Numbered from the stretch's first letter, positions 9,205 through 19,973 are shown. The stretch: 64,000 nucleotides of DNA from Variovorax boronicumulans (GCF_007677875.1 NZ_VEDO01000009.1:124001-188000), one strand, 5' to 3'. The notes: generated from the letters alone by a model not told the origin. Translations and numbers: made by a program.

Positions 9205-11692
9205 CCTGGCCTGGCGCGACCTGCGGGCGAGCGGCCGCCAGCTCTGGGTGTTCTGCGCCTGCCTGGCGCTGGGCGTGGCCCTGGTAGCGGCCAGCGGCGG
9301 TCTGTACCGCCACGTGGCCGGTGTGTTGCAGGAGGACGCGCGCGCACTGTTCGGCGGTGATCTTCAGGTGCGCAGCAGCGTTCCCCTGCCGCCGGCCGAA
9401 CTGGACTGGGTGCAGGCGCGTGGCCAGGTCTCGCGCGCCATCGAGCTGCGCAGCATGCTGCGCACGCCGGACGGCCGCACCCAGCTCGTCGCGCTGCAAA
9501 GCGCCGATGCGCGCTACCCGCTGTACGGCGAGGTCATGCTGGCGCCAGCGCAGCCGCTGGCCGATGCACTGGCCCAGCAGGGTGGACTCTGGGGCCTGGC
9601 CGTGGACGGCGTGCTGGCCCGGCGCCTGGGCCTGGCGCCAGGCAGCGCCGTGCAGCTCGGCGATCTCACGTTGCAGGTGCGCGCAGTCATCGCGCGCCAG
9701 CCCGACCGCAGCCCGCGTGCCGACTGGAACGGCGCGCCCGTGCTGCTGGCCGAGGGCGCCTTGCAGGCCACCGGTCTCGTGCAGCCCCTGAGCCGCGTGC
9801 AGTACCACTACCGCGTGCGCACCGCCACGCCGCCTGCAGCGTGGCGCGACAACTTCATCGCGGCCTTCCCGCAGTCCAGCGCCGAAGTGCGCAGCGTCGA
9901 GCAGCGCAGCGAGCGCGTGGCCCAGGTGCTGGAGCAGGTCGGCTCGGCGCTGATGCTGATCGGCCTGTCGGCGCTGTTCATCGGCGGACTGGGCGTGTTC
10001 AACAGCGTGCAGTCCTACCTGCAGGGCAAGCTCGCCACGCTGGCCACGCTGCGCGCGCTGGGCCTGCGCGATGCGCGGCTGGCCGCCCTGGTGCTGCTGC
10101 AGGTGCTGATGCTGGCCGTGGCCGCCAGCGCGCTCGGCGTTCTTGTCGGCGGCGCACTGGCGCTGGGCGGCGCGGCACTGGCCGCGCGCAGCCTGCCACT
10201 GGTGCAGCAGCTCGACCCGCAGCTCGCTGCCATGGCGGGCCCGGCAGCGCTGGCCATGGGCTTCGGTGTGCTGACCGCGCTGGCCTTCGCGCTGCCGGCC
10301 CTGGGCCGGGCGCTGACGGTCACGCCGGCCGCGCTGTTCCGCGGCCTCGACGCCGCCGCGCTGCGCACGCCGGCCTGGACCTGGGCCGCGAGCGCCGCCT
10401 GCGGCCTGGCCATCGCCGCGCTCCTGGTCGCCAGCCTGCCCGATGCGCGCATCGGCTGGGCCTTCCTGGCCGTCGTCGCCGTGCTGCTGCTGCTCGAAGG
10501 CGTGCAACGCCTGTTGCGCCTGTTGGCGCGCCGGCTGCTGGCCACGCGCTGGCAACCCAGCCTCGCGCTGCGTCTGGCGCTGGCCGGCCTGCAGCGGCCC
10601 GGCTCGGCGCTGCGCCCGGCCCTGCTCTCACTGGGCACCGCGCTGACGCTGCTGGTGGCCTGCACGCTGGTCGTCGCCACGCTGCTGCGCACCATCGCGG
10701 ACACCGTGCCGCGCACGGCGCCGGGCCTGGTGCTGCACGACGTGCAGACCGAACAGCTGCCGCTGCTGCGCGAGCAGCTGGGGGCCGTGCAACGCCTGCA
10801 GACCGCGCCACTGGTGCTGGGCCGCCTGGCCGCCGTCAACGGCGAAGCACTGCGCGACAGCGGGGACGCCGGGCGCCTGCGCGAGGCGCGCAAGGAGCAC
10901 AAGCTGTCCACACGCGCCGGCAACCTGGACGACGTGGTGGTCGAACGCGGCGCACTATGGGCGAGCGACTACCAGGGCCCGCCGCTCGTGGCCATGGAAG
11001 ACCGCGAGGCGGATGCGCTGGGCCTGAAGGTCGGCGACCGCCTGCGCTTCGAGATCCAGGGCCAGCCCGTCGATGCCACCCTGTCGGCCATCTATGGCCA
11101 GCGCCGGCTGCAGGCACGGCTGTGGCTGGAGGGCATCTTCAGCGACGGCGTGCTCGACCCCTACATCACGCGCCATGTCGGCGCCGCCTGGCTGGACCCG
11201 GAGCAGGCGATCGCGGCCCAGGACCGGCTGGCGGCCGCCGCACCCAACATCGTGAGCGTGCGCACCGACGCCGTGCTGTCCGAAAGCCGGCTGCTGCTGG
11301 GCCGGGCCAGCGCCGCGCTGGCCGTGATCGCGGGCGTCTGCCTGGCCGCCAGCCTGCTCGTGCTCACCAGCGTGGTCGCGGCCAGTCGGTCGCGGCAGGT
11401 CTACGAAGCCAGCGTGCTGCACGCGCTGGGCGCGCGGCTCGCGAGCCTGCGCGGCGCACTGCGCTGGGAGTACGCGCTGCTGGCCTTCATCACAATCGTG
11501 TTCGCGACCGTGGCAGGCAGCGCCCTTGCTGCGGCCCTGCTGGACTGGCGGCTCGATCTGGACGCGAAAGGTCTGTACTGGACGGGCGCCCTGGCTGCCA
11601 CGTGCGTGAGCGGGCTCAGCCTCGCCCTGGGCGCGCAGTGGCTGCTCGCGCAGCTGCGGCTTTCGCCGGCGCGCCTATTGCGCGGCAGCTGA
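9188..11692 (+). CDS. FtsX-family ABC permease, YbbP-like
   Basis: 834 aa membrane protein with two FtsX-type permease domains: one N-terminal helix, a periplasmic domain, three helices near residues 255-370, a middle helix pair, a second periplasmic domain, and three C-terminal helices. Length and the N-terminal periplasmic block (RYPLYGEVML...) match YbbP of E. coli (804 aa). The family moves or extracts hydrophobic cargo at the inner membrane rather than importing solute. Start at 9188; a second ATG two codons later (9194) is equally possible. Confidence 0.9.
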
Positions 11693-11695
11693 GGC

Positions 11696-11971
11696 TCAAT
11701 CGTCCACGCCCGGCCCGCTCTCGAGCACCGGGTCGGCGCTCTCGTCTTCCGCCGCCTCGGCGCGCGGGCCGTACTGGCCGTCGCCCATGCCGCGCAGCGT
11801 CGCAGCGCCGTCTTCCCAGGCTTCGCTGAAGGTGTCGTAGGCGTCGTCGGAGGCTTCCACCACGAACCAGGTCTTCATGGCGTCCTCGCTCTCCAGGATC
11901 ATCCAGTGGAACAGGCCCGGTTCAGGCTCGTCGACGGACAGCGCCAGGTGGCGCAAGGGTGTCTGTTGCAT
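11696..11971 (-). CDS. Hypothetical small acidic protein
   Basis: 91 aa, strongly acidic, soluble, no signal peptide. The ATG at 11971 (MQQTPLRHLALSV) is preceded by a good RBS (GAAGGAA). The N-terminal half looks folded (FHWMILESEDAMKTWFVVEAS); the C-terminal third is a low-complexity Asp/Glu tail. I do not recognise a family. It is convergent with the YbbP-like gene (3 bp between stops). Confidence 0.72.
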   Translation of the reverse strand: MQQTPLRHLALSVDEPEPGLFHWMILESEDAMKTWFVVEASDDAYDTFSEAWEDGAATLRGMGDGQYGPRAEAAEDESADPVLESGPGVDD

Positions 11972-12051
11972 GGCAGTTCCTTCGCGGTTGCTGCCAGTAT
12001 GGAAAGCCGTCACGCCGGCGCTGTAGGCCGGCGGCGCCCGAAGCTGCCGGC

Positions 12052-12828
12052 TCAGAACTTGGTGTAGCCGCCGTCGATGACGAACTGCTCGCCCGTGGTG
12101 TAGGCCGCGGCATCGCTGGCCAGGTACACCGCGATGCCGCCGAAATCGTCGATGGTGCCCCAGCGCCTTGCCGGCACGCGCGGCAGCACGTTGGCTGCGA
12201 ACTTCTCATTGGCGAACGAGCGCTCGGTCATCTCGGTTTCGATCCAGCCCGGCAGGATGGAATTGACGCGGATCCTGTGGCGCGCCAGTTCCACCGCCAG
12301 CGCGCGCACCATGGCCGTGACGGCGCCCTTGGAGGCGCCGTAGTGGCTGTTGCGCGCCGCGCCCTCCACCGCCGCCGTGCTGGCCGTGGCCACCAGCGAG
12401 CCGCCCTCCCCGTGCGCGGCCATGTGGCGGGCGGCGGCACGGAAGGTCAGGAACACGCCCTCGACGTTGATGCGCTGGATGCGCCGGAACTCCTCCAGCG
12501 ACATCTCGGTCAGCACGGTGCCCTTGCTCGACACGCCGGCGTTGGCGAAGCAGGCGTGCAGCGGGCCGAGCGCCGCGACGGTGGCGGCGAAGGCCTGCTC
12601 GACGGCGGCCTCGTCGCCCACATCGCAGACGGCGCTGTGCACGCGCGCCGCGTCGCCGCATTCGCGCACCAGCGCATCGCGCGCGCTGGCGGTCTTGTCC
12701 GGGTTGGAGCCCCAGATGGACACCTTGGCGCCGGACGCGAGCAGCGCGCGCGCCATGCCCAGGCCGATGCCGCCGTTGCCGCCGGTGATGAGGGCGTTGC
12801 GCCCGCTGAGATTGAAGGGTTGGTACAT
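12052..12828 (-). CDS. Short-chain dehydrogenase/reductase (SDR), classical
   Basis: 258 aa NAD(P)-dependent oxidoreductase. Rossmann motif TGGNGGIGLGMA lies near residue 14, NAG near residue 89, and the catalytic Ser with YGASK near residues 154-158. The C-terminal PG...IETEM segment and the IDGGYTKF end are typical of classical SDRs such as 3-oxoacyl-ACP reductases and gluconate/glucose dehydrogenases. The start at 12828 has a perfect AGGAGG RBS. No neighbouring pathway gene narrows the substrate. Confidence 0.92.
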   Translation of the reverse strand: MYQPFNLSGRNALITGGNGGIGLGMARALLASGAKVSIWGSNPDKTASARDALVRECGDAARVHSAVCDVGDEAAVEQAFAATVAALGPLHACFANAGVSSKGTVLTEMSLEEFRRIQRINVEGVFLTFRAAARHMAAHGEGGSLVATASTAAVEGAARNSHYGASKGAVTAMVRALAVELARHRIRVNSILPGWIETEMTERSFANEKFAANVLPRVPARRWGTIDDFGGIAVYLASDAAAYTTGEQFVIDGGYTKF

Positions 12829-12929
12829 GTCTGCCTCCTGTTGGTGCTGGCGTGTATAGCAAGCGCCGGCCGCGCGCGAAGACACCAAGGTGACGCGCCG
12901 TCCCGCCCCCCCGCGCACAATCGCCGCCC

Positions 12930-13478
12930 ATGGACCGCGAAGAACTGCACCACCGCCAGATCGACCTGCGCTTCTACCGGCTCGCCGGCGGCCTGTACGA
13001 GGTTGTCGGCCGGCTCGTGGACACCAAGCGCCAGCCGTTCCGGCGCCAGCTGGCCGCGGCCGATACGCCGCCCGGCACCCCGATCCACGACATCGCCGTG
13101 CACCTGGTCGTCGACGACGCCATGCTGGTGCACGACGCCTTCGCCTCCATGGACGCCACGCCCTTCAGCATCTGCCCGGGCGCCACGGCCACGCTGGCGC
13201 CGCTCAAGGGCCTGTCCATGCGCAAGGGCTGGAACCGCCAGGTGCGCGAACTCCTGGGCGGTGCGGCCTCGTGCACGCACATCGTGGAGCTGCTGGGGCC
13301 GATGGCGACCACGGTGTTCCAGGGCCTGGCGCCCGCGCGGCTGGCGCAGATCAACCTGCCCGGCAGCGAAAACCAGCGCCAGGCCAAGGTCGACAGCTGC
13401 TACGCCTACGCGGCCGAGCGTGAAGTCGTCGCGCGGTTGTGGCCACATCTGCACCGCAGTGCGGGCCGGCAAGCCTGA
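12930..13478 (+). CDS. DUF2889 domain protein
   Basis: 182 aa soluble protein of unknown function. Family features are visible: a start with LHHRQIDLRFYRLAGGLYEVVGRLVDTK, the HDIAVHLVVDD block, then GWNRQVRELLGG, CTHIVELL and MATTVFQG. Conserved His and Cys residues (CTH) suggest metal or ligand binding, but no function is established. It is divergent from the SDR gene with about 100 bp between starts. Confidence 0.88.
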   Translation: MDREELHHRQIDLRFYRLAGGLYEVVGRLVDTKRQPFRRQLAAADTPPGTPIHDIAVHLVVDDAMLVHDAFASMDATPFSICPGATATLAPLKGLSMRKGWNRQVRELLGGAASCTHIVELLGPMATTVFQGLAPARLAQINLPGSENQRQAKVDSCYAYAAEREVVARLWPHLHRSAGRQA

Positions 13479-13583
13479 CCCCGGGGGGCGGCGCCGCAAC
13501 CGCGCCAACACAGAATTACTGCACATTTCAGCCGCCGACCGCAGCCCCGGAATGTGCCACCATCGCGCCCACCCATGGGAAGC

Positions 13584-14771
13584 ATGTCCACTTACGCGCT
13601 GGATCCCCGCACCACCGTACTGATCGGCAGCATCACGAGCGGCCTGATGGCCTTGGTGCTGACCTTGCTGGCCCGCGCGACGCCGCTTCCGGTGCCCGGC
13701 CTGCGCACCTGGGTGGCGGGCTCATGGCTGGTGTTCGCCGGGCTGTTGCTGCTCGGCCTGCGTGACTGGATTTCGCCTCTGGCCACCATCACGCTGGGCA
13801 ATGCCGCGTTCGTGCTGGCTTACATCGTCTGGCTGGCCGGCACGCGCCAGCATTTGGGTGAACGCATGCGTTGGGGGCGGTGGCTGCTGGCATGGCTCGG
13901 CATGATCGCCGCGGTGACCTGGTTCGCCCTCGGCGAGCCCAGCTACCGCGCGCGACTGGTCGTCGTGGCCGGCCTGTGCTGCTGCATCAACGCCCACCAT
14001 GCGCTGCTTCTGCTGCGCTATCCCCAGGCCGAACGGTTCGGCCGCACGCTGGGCATCACGCTGACCACGTCCTGGCTCGGCATCCTCGCCGCCGTCTACG
14101 CCGCCAGGGCCGCGCACGCGGCGCTGTTCCCGCAGGGTGGCAGCGGCCTGCTCACGCAGGACGCGATCCAGATCGTCTACACGGCCAGCTTCACGGTCTG
14201 CAACCTGCTGCTCGTGATCGGCTTCGCCACCATGGCCTCGGACCACGTGCGTGCCCGCATCGAAGAGCAGGCCATCCGCGACCCGTTGACCGGCACGCTG
14301 AACCGTCAGGCCTTGCTCGAATGCCTGGAACGCGAGCGCGCCAACCACGACCGCACCGGCAAGCCCTTCTGCGTCGCCATGCTGGACGTGGACCATTTCA
14401 AGAAGATCAACGACAGCCATGGCCATCCTGTGGGCGACCGCGTGCTCGTGCACCTGTGCCGCCGCATGGCGGCGCTGGTGCGGCCGCACGACGTGGTGGC
14501 GCGCTATGGCGGCGAGGAGTTCATCGTCGTGATGCCACAGACGCGCCTGCCCGAGGCGGCGCTGGTGGCCGAGCGCATCCTGGTCGAGGCCGTGCAGGCC
14601 GATGGCCTGGCCCTGCCGGCCTTCACGGTCAGCATCGGCCTGGCCGAGTGGTCGACCGGCGATGCCACCGAGCAGGACGTGATCGCGCGCGCCGATGCCG
14701 CGCTCTACCAGGCCAAGGCGCGCGGCCGCAACCGCCTCGAACGCGCGGGCCTGCTTCTCGTCAACGCTTGA
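13584..14771 (+). CDS. Diguanylate cyclase, membrane-bound GGDEF protein
   Basis: 395 aa. The N-terminal half has about six hydrophobic helices (residues 10-220), probably a membrane sensor. The C-terminal GGDEF domain carries the active signature RYGGEEF and an upstream RPHD five residues before it, which matches the I-site for c-di-GMP feedback inhibition. The catalytic domain is complete, so it should make c-di-GMP from two GTP. Start chosen at MSTYALDP (13584); GTG 13554 and ATG 13575 are upstream alternatives without better RBS. The 3' end overlaps the convergent PBP1A gene by 11 bp. Confidence 0.9.
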   Translation: MSTYALDPRTTVLIGSITSGLMALVLTLLARATPLPVPGLRTWVAGSWLVFAGLLLLGLRDWISPLATITLGNAAFVLAYIVWLAGTRQHLGERMRWGRWLLAWLGMIAAVTWFALGEPSYRARLVVVAGLCCCINAHHALLLLRYPQAERFGRTLGITLTTSWLGILAAVYAARAAHAALFPQGGSGLLTQDAIQIVYTASFTVCNLLLVIGFATMASDHVRARIEEQAIRDPLTGTLNRQALLECLERERANHDRTGKPFCVAMLDVDHFKKINDSHGHPVGDRVLVHLCRRMAALVRPHDVVARYGGEEFIVVMPQTRLPEAALVAERILVEAVQADGLALPAFTVSIGLAEWSTGDATEQDVIARADAALYQAKARGRNRLERAGLLLVNA

Positions 14772-17151
14772 ACAGGTCGAGGATGCTGCGGCGTTCCTCG
14801 GTGCGCTCCTGCGTGGCTTCGCCCATCGGGCCGGACATCGGCTGGGCGGTCGGCACCACTTCGGTGGCCGCGATCCCGGGCTCGGCCGTGCTGGCGAACT
14901 CGGTGTAAGACCAGTCGCCCTCGTTGCGCACCACGCCCTCGGGTGTGGCAGGCGGCGTCACCGGCACGCCCTTGAGCGCCTGGCGCATGAAGTCGATCCA
15001 GACCGGCATGGCCAGCGCGCCGCCACTCGCATGCGCGCCCAGGTTCTGCGGCTGGTCATAGCCGATCCAGGCGATGGCGGTGAGAGTGGGCTGGTAGCCC
15101 GCGAACCAGGCGTCGACGGCGTCGTTGGTGGTACCGGTCTTGCCATACAGGTCGGCGCGCTGCAGCGTGGCCCGCGTGCGCGCGGCCGTGCCGCGCGTGG
15201 CCACTTCGCCCAGCAGCTGTGTCATCAGGAAGGCATTGCGCGCAGGCACGGCGCGGGCCGACTCGTCGAGCACGGGTGCCGTTTCCTGTTGCAGCACCTG
15301 GCCGCGCTGGTCGGTCACCTTGTCGATGAGCCGGGGCTGCACGCGGTAGCCGCCGTTGGCGAACACCGAGTAAGCCGAAGCCATCTGCAGCGGCGTGACC
15401 GCGCCGGCACCCAGCGCCATGGTGAGCGAGGCCGGCTGGCGCTCGGTCTCGAAGCCGAAGCGCGTGACCCATTGCTGCGCGGCCGGCACGCCCACGGTCT
15501 GCAGCACGCGGATGGCGACCACGTTCTTGGACTTGGCCAGCGCCGTGTCCAGGCGGATCGGGCCGTCGAAGGCGCCGTTGTCGTTCTTCGGTTCCCAGGG
15601 CTTGCTGCCCGTGACGCTGGCGTCGAAGTACAGCGGGCCGTCATCCACGATGGTGGCAGGCATCAGCCCCTTCTCGAGCGCGGCCGAATAGATGAAGGGC
15701 TTGAAGGTCGAGCCCGGCTGGCGCCAGGCCTGCGTCACGTGGTTGAACTGGTTTCTGCCGAAGTCGAATCCGCCGACCAGCGCGCGCACGGCACCATCGC
15801 GCGGGTCCATGGCGACGAAGGCGCCCTCGACCTCGGGCTGCTGCGTGATCTCCCAGCTCCCCTTCTCGGTGCGCAGCACGCGGATCACCGAGCCCGGCCG
15901 GATCTTCACGGCAGCGGGCGCATTGGCCGCCAGCCCCGACTGCGCAGGCTGCAGGCCCTCGCCGGTGATTTCCAGCCGCTCGCCATCGCCGCGCACGGCC
16001 TTGACGCGCCTGCTGTCGGCCTCCAGCACCACGGCGGAGACCAGTTCTCCGTTGTCAGGGTGGGCGTCCGATGCCTCCTCGATGGCGTCGTCCTGGGCCT
16101 CGCCCGCAGTCGGCAGCGCGATCTGGGCTTCGGGTCCGCGGTAGACCTGGCGCCGCTCGTAGGCCAGGATGCCGCGCCGCAGCGCGCCATAGGCTGCTGC
16201 CTGGTCCTTCGCATCGAGCGTGGTGTAGACGTTGATGCCGCGCGTGTAGGTGGCGTCGCCATACTGCGCGAACATCTGCTGGCGCACGCTCTCTGCCACG
16301 TACTCGCCGTGCACGGCCACGGTGTCGCCGGCGCTGCGCACCGCCAGCGACTCGTCTTTCGCCGCCTGCGCCTGGGCTGCGGTGATGAAGCCGTTCTCCT
16401 GCATGCGGTCGATGATGTAGAGCTGGCGTACGCGCGCGCGGCGCGGGTTGCTGATCGGGTTGTTGGCCGAGGGCGCCTTGGGCAGGCCGGCCAGCATGGC
16501 GGCCTGGGCCACCGTGATGTCCTTGAGTGGGCGGCCGAAGTAGACCTCGGAGGCGGCTGCGAAGCCGTAGGCCCGGTGGCCCAGGAAGATCTGGTTCATG
16601 TAGATCTCCAGGATCTGGTCCTTGGAGAGCGCACGTTCCAGCTTGAAGGTCAGCAGCACCTCGCGCAGCTTGCGCGCATAGGTTTTCTCCGAGGAGAGGA
16701 ACATGTTGCGCGCCACCTGCATGGTGATCGTGGAGGCGCCCTGGCTGCGCGCGCGGCCCAGGTTGGCCACGGCCGCGCGCAGCATGCCCGTGTAGTCCAC
16801 GCCGTCGTGCGTGTAGAAGCGCTGATCCTCAATGGCCAGCACCGCGTCCTTCATGACCTGCGGGATCTCGGCGATGGGCGTGAGGTTGCGGCGCTCCTCG
16901 CCGAACTCGCCCAGCAGCACGCCGTCGCGCGTGTACACGCGCAGCGGCAGCTTGGGCTGGTAGTCGGCCAGCGCGGACACGTCGGGCAACTGCGAATACG
17001 CATTGCCGATGGCCACGCCGACCCCCACCGTCGCCACCGCGGCGAGGGCCAGGAAGATGCCCAGCGCCCAGGCGAGGGCGCGGCGGCGCGGCCCACGTGG
17101 TGGCGGTGCGGACGGATCGACGGATGCGGGAGGGCGGGAAGAAAAAACCAT
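14761..17151 (-). CDS. mrcA: Penicillin-binding protein 1A (class A, bifunctional)
   Basis: 796 aa peptidoglycan glycosyltransferase/transpeptidase. One N-terminal membrane helix follows a Pro/Arg-rich cytoplasmic tail. The GT51 domain shows EDQRFYTHDGVD and QGASTITMQVARN. An OB-like insert precedes the transpeptidase domain, which has SxxK (STFKPF), SxN (SKN) and KTGTTN. All catalytic motifs are present. Start ATG 17151; an in-frame TTG 12 bp upstream is less likely. Divergent from mrdA, which encodes another wall synthase. Confidence 0.95.
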   Translation of the reverse strand: MVFSSRPPASVDPSAPPPRGPRRRALAWALGIFLALAAVATVGVGVAIGNAYSQLPDVSALADYQPKLPLRVYTRDGVLLGEFGEERRNLTPIAEIPQVMKDAVLAIEDQRFYTHDGVDYTGMLRAAVANLGRARSQGASTITMQVARNMFLSSEKTYARKLREVLLTFKLERALSKDQILEIYMNQIFLGHRAYGFAAASEVYFGRPLKDITVAQAAMLAGLPKAPSANNPISNPRRARVRQLYIIDRMQENGFITAAQAQAAKDESLAVRSAGDTVAVHGEYVAESVRQQMFAQYGDATYTRGINVYTTLDAKDQAAAYGALRRGILAYERRQVYRGPEAQIALPTAGEAQDDAIEEASDAHPDNGELVSAVVLEADSRRVKAVRGDGERLEITGEGLQPAQSGLAANAPAAVKIRPGSVIRVLRTEKGSWEITQQPEVEGAFVAMDPRDGAVRALVGGFDFGRNQFNHVTQAWRQPGSTFKPFIYSAALEKGLMPATIVDDGPLYFDASVTGSKPWEPKNDNGAFDGPIRLDTALAKSKNVVAIRVLQTVGVPAAQQWVTRFGFETERQPASLTMALGAGAVTPLQMASAYSVFANGGYRVQPRLIDKVTDQRGQVLQQETAPVLDESARAVPARNAFLMTQLLGEVATRGTAARTRATLQRADLYGKTGTTNDAVDAWFAGYQPTLTAIAWIGYDQPQNLGAHASGGALAMPVWIDFMRQALKGVPVTPPATPEGVVRNEGDWSYTEFASTAEPGIAATEVVPTAQPMSGPMGEATQERTEERRSILDLFKR

Positions 17152-17436
17152 GCAGTGACGCAAAAAAACGTGGGGCGATGCCCACGAGGCAGAGTCGCCA
17201 GCGCGTGATTTGGTTCAGCGCGGGGCGGGCGGGCTCTCGTAAGCCCTTGATTTTCCTCCATTGGCGACGCAGCGGAATCCAACACCCCGACCCTGGCTTC
17301 GCGCGATTTGCATAATGCGGCCCGCCGCGCCGGCACCGCTTGCTTCTACCGCGCCACCCCCATGATGTTTCCGCAGGGCCACAGGCCCGCTGCCGGCCGA
17401 CCGCGGCAGCTGTCCCCGCACCCCACCAGCCCCGAG

Positions 17437-19368
17437 ATGCCCGATGTGGCGCACCAGCTGGCGCGCTTTCGCACACGGGTGCTGGTGGCCGGCGCCGTCG
17501 TGCTGGCGGCCTTCGGGCTGCTCGGCGCGCGGCTCGTGCATTTGCAGATCGCGCGCCACGACGACCTCGCCGCTCAGGCGGAGGGCAACCGCACGGCCGT
17601 GCTGCCCATCGTGCCGCAGCGCGGCCTGATCCTGGACCGCAATGGCGTGGTGCTGGCCACGAACGAAGCGGTCTACACGCTGGAGATCACGCCCGCCAAG
17701 GCCGGCGACCTCGAGCAGACCATCGCCGCCCTGGGCGAGGTGGTGGAGATCACGCCGCGCGACCGGCGCCGCTTCAAGCGCCTGCGCGAGGACGCACGCA
17801 GCTTCGAGGCCCTGCCCATCCGCAGCCGCCTGACCGACGAGGAGGTGGCCCGCTTCGCCGCGCAGCACTACCGCTTCCCGGGCGTGGAGGTCAACGCGCG
17901 CCTGGTCCGGCGTTACCCCATGGGCGAGACCGCCAGCCATGTGCTGGGCACCATCGGCCGCATCACCCAGCGCGAGAAGGCCGCCATGGAGGACTGGGAC
18001 GAGGACGCGCAGGCCAACTATCGCGGCACGGACACCATCGGCAAGCTGGGCATCGAGCAGAGCTACGAGCAGCAGCTGCACGGGCATACCGGCGTGGACC
18101 TGCTGGAGACCGCCGCCAGCGGCCGTGCCGTGCGCGAACTCGCCAGCCACGGCGCCACGCCGGGCAGCACCGTGGTGCTCACGCTGGACATCCAGCTGCA
18201 GCGGCTGGTCGAGGAGCTGTTCGGCGAGCGCCGCGGCGCGCTGGTGGCGCTCGACCCGCGCACCGGCGAGGTGCTGGCCATGGTGTCCAAGCCGACCTTC
18301 GACCCCAACGCCTTCGTCGAAGGCATCGATGCGGAGAGCTGGCAGGAACTCAGCGAGTCCATCGACAAGCCGCTGCTGAACCGGGCGCTGCGCGGCACCT
18401 ACCCGCCGGGCTCGACCTACAAGCCCTTCATGGCACTGGCGGCGCTGCAGCAGGGGCTGCGTGGCCCGCGCGATATCGTCAACGATCCGGGCTACTTCAA
18501 CTACGGCGGGCACCGCTTCGGCAGCCCCGAGGGCAACCTGGGCGCAGTCGACATGCGCCGCGCGATCCAGCTCTCGTCCAACACCTACTTTTTCTCGCTG
18601 GCCGTGGACATGGGCGTGGACGCCATCCACGACTTCATGGCGCCGCTGGGCTTCGGCCAGATCACCGGCATCGACCTGCCTGGTGAGGTGCGTGGCGTGC
18701 TGCCCAGCACCGAGTGGAAGCGACGGACCTACCGGCGCGCCGACCAAGGCCGCTGGTACCCGGGCGAGACGGTGTCGCTGGGCATCGGCCAGGGCTACAA
18801 CAACTTCACCATGCTGCAGCTGGCCATGGCGGAGGCCACGCTGGCCACGGGCGGCGTCCAGCACCGGCCGCACCTGGTGCAGGCGCTGCGCGACCCCACC
18901 ACGGGCACCACCACACCGCTGGCGCAGCCGCCGGCCAGGGATCTGCATCTGGCTGCGCGCAACGTGGCCGTGGTGCGCGACGGGCTCGTGGCCGTGGTCA
19001 AGGAGGGCACGGGCCGGCAGGTCTTCGCCGGCGCGGCCTACACCGCGGCCGGCAAGACCGGCACGGCCCAGGCCGTGAGCCTGCGCCAGGGCGTGAAGTA
19101 CGACGCGCGCGTGTTGCAGGAGCACCAGCGCGACCACTCGCTGTTCGCCGCCTTCGCCCCTGTGGAGAACCCGACCATCGCCGTCGCCGTCATCGTGGAG
19201 AACGCAGGCTGGGGCGCGGCCGCGGCCGCACCCATCGCGCGGCGGGTGTTCGACTACTGGCTCGCGCACCGGTACCCGAACACGGCCGACATCCAGGCCG
19301 TGCGCGCCGGCACGGCGACGGCACCGCGTGGCGTGCCGCTCGATGCCGAGGCGCTGGCGCAGCACTGA
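17437..19368 (+). CDS. mrdA: Penicillin-binding protein 2 (elongasome transpeptidase)
   Basis: 643 aa class B PBP that cross-links peptidoglycan during side-wall growth with RodA. It has an N-terminal membrane helix (near residues 14-35), a dimerisation domain, and a transpeptidase domain with STYK (SxxK), SSN (SxN) and KTGTAQ. The start at 17437 (MPDVAHQL) was chosen because family members begin about 15 residues before the helix; upstream in-frame codons give an unlikely basic leader. No rodA follows in the window. Confidence 0.93.
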   Translation: MPDVAHQLARFRTRVLVAGAVVLAAFGLLGARLVHLQIARHDDLAAQAEGNRTAVLPIVPQRGLILDRNGVVLATNEAVYTLEITPAKAGDLEQTIAALGEVVEITPRDRRRFKRLREDARSFEALPIRSRLTDEEVARFAAQHYRFPGVEVNARLVRRYPMGETASHVLGTIGRITQREKAAMEDWDEDAQANYRGTDTIGKLGIEQSYEQQLHGHTGVDLLETAASGRAVRELASHGATPGSTVVLTLDIQLQRLVEELFGERRGALVALDPRTGEVLAMVSKPTFDPNAFVEGIDAESWQELSESIDKPLLNRALRGTYPPGSTYKPFMALAALQQGLRGPRDIVNDPGYFNYGGHRFGSPEGNLGAVDMRRAIQLSSNTYFFSLAVDMGVDAIHDFMAPLGFGQITGIDLPGEVRGVLPSTEWKRRTYRRADQGRWYPGETVSLGIGQGYNNFTMLQLAMAEATLATGGVQHRPHLVQALRDPTTGTTTPLAQPPARDLHLAARNVAVVRDGLVAVVKEGTGRQVFAGAAYTAAGKTGTAQAVSLRQGVKYDARVLQEHQRDHSLFAAFAPVENPTIAVAVIVENAGWGAAAAAPIARRVFDYWLAHRYPNTADIQAVRAGTATAPRGVPLDAEALAQH

Positions 19369-19380
19369 GGCACGCGCACG

Positions 19381-19668
19381 TCAGCCGCAGGCCGCCAGCG
19401 CCGGCGCGGGGCGGCGGGCACGGCGGCGCGGCAGCACCGCGATGGGGGCGACGTACGGCGCCTCGACGGCGCGACCCACGGGGCACAGCAGACCCGCACC
19501 CATCATCGACTCGTACTGCTCGCGCGTGACAGGCATGCGGAACAGCGCCGCAGCACCGTCCACATGGTCGGCCTGCAACCATTCCAGGCAGCCCTTGCCC
19601 ATGCGGTAGCGGTGCGCGCCGGTCGGCACGTAGATGCTCAGCTCGTGCAGCTTGTCTCGAACGTTCAT
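19381..19668 (-). CDS. Hypothetical protein
   Basis: 95 aa, soluble, with a basic Arg/Pro/Ala C-terminal tail. Start ATG 19668 has an AGGAGG RBS, which is the main support for it being real. The N-terminal part (MNVRDKLHELSIYVPTGAHRY...) looks folded; I recognise no family. Convergent with mrdA (12 bp between stops) and divergent from the aminotransferase gene. Confidence 0.68.
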   Translation of the reverse strand: MNVRDKLHELSIYVPTGAHRYRMGKGCLEWLQADHVDGAAALFRMPVTREQYESMMGAGLLCPVGRAVEAPYVAPIAVLPRRRARRPAPALAACG

Positions 19669-19973
19669 GGCGACCTCCTGGCAGTTCGCCGCAGTCTGGC
19701 CTGCGGGCTGCAAGGCGCTTGTCGGACGGCAGCCAGTCTTGTGTCAGCGGCCACTTGCGCCGCACGCAGGCGGGCACGGCCAGGCCTGTAGGAAGCCAGG
19801 AGCCCACCAGGGCTCGCGCACCAACGCGGGGCGTCCCGAAAGGTACCCGGCCCGTCGGCCGCCCAGTGGCCTCCACACGATCCACACAATCGCTCGACGC
19901 GCGGGCAAGGTTGGCTTCCAAGAATTCCACGCGTGCCGCCCGGGCACGCATCCATTTCTCAGGAGTTCTTTCC
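19669..19973. other. Intergenic region before the aminotransferase operon
   Basis: 305 bp between divergent starts, expected to hold the promoters for both. I see no convincing -35/-10 pair, tRNA or repeat. A short dyad (GTGCC...GGCAC) lies about 30 bp before the aminotransferase start. The aminotransferase frame is open across this stretch, but the codons look non-coding (Arg/Pro/Ala/Ser-rich) and a good RBS sits at the downstream ATG. Confidence 0.5.
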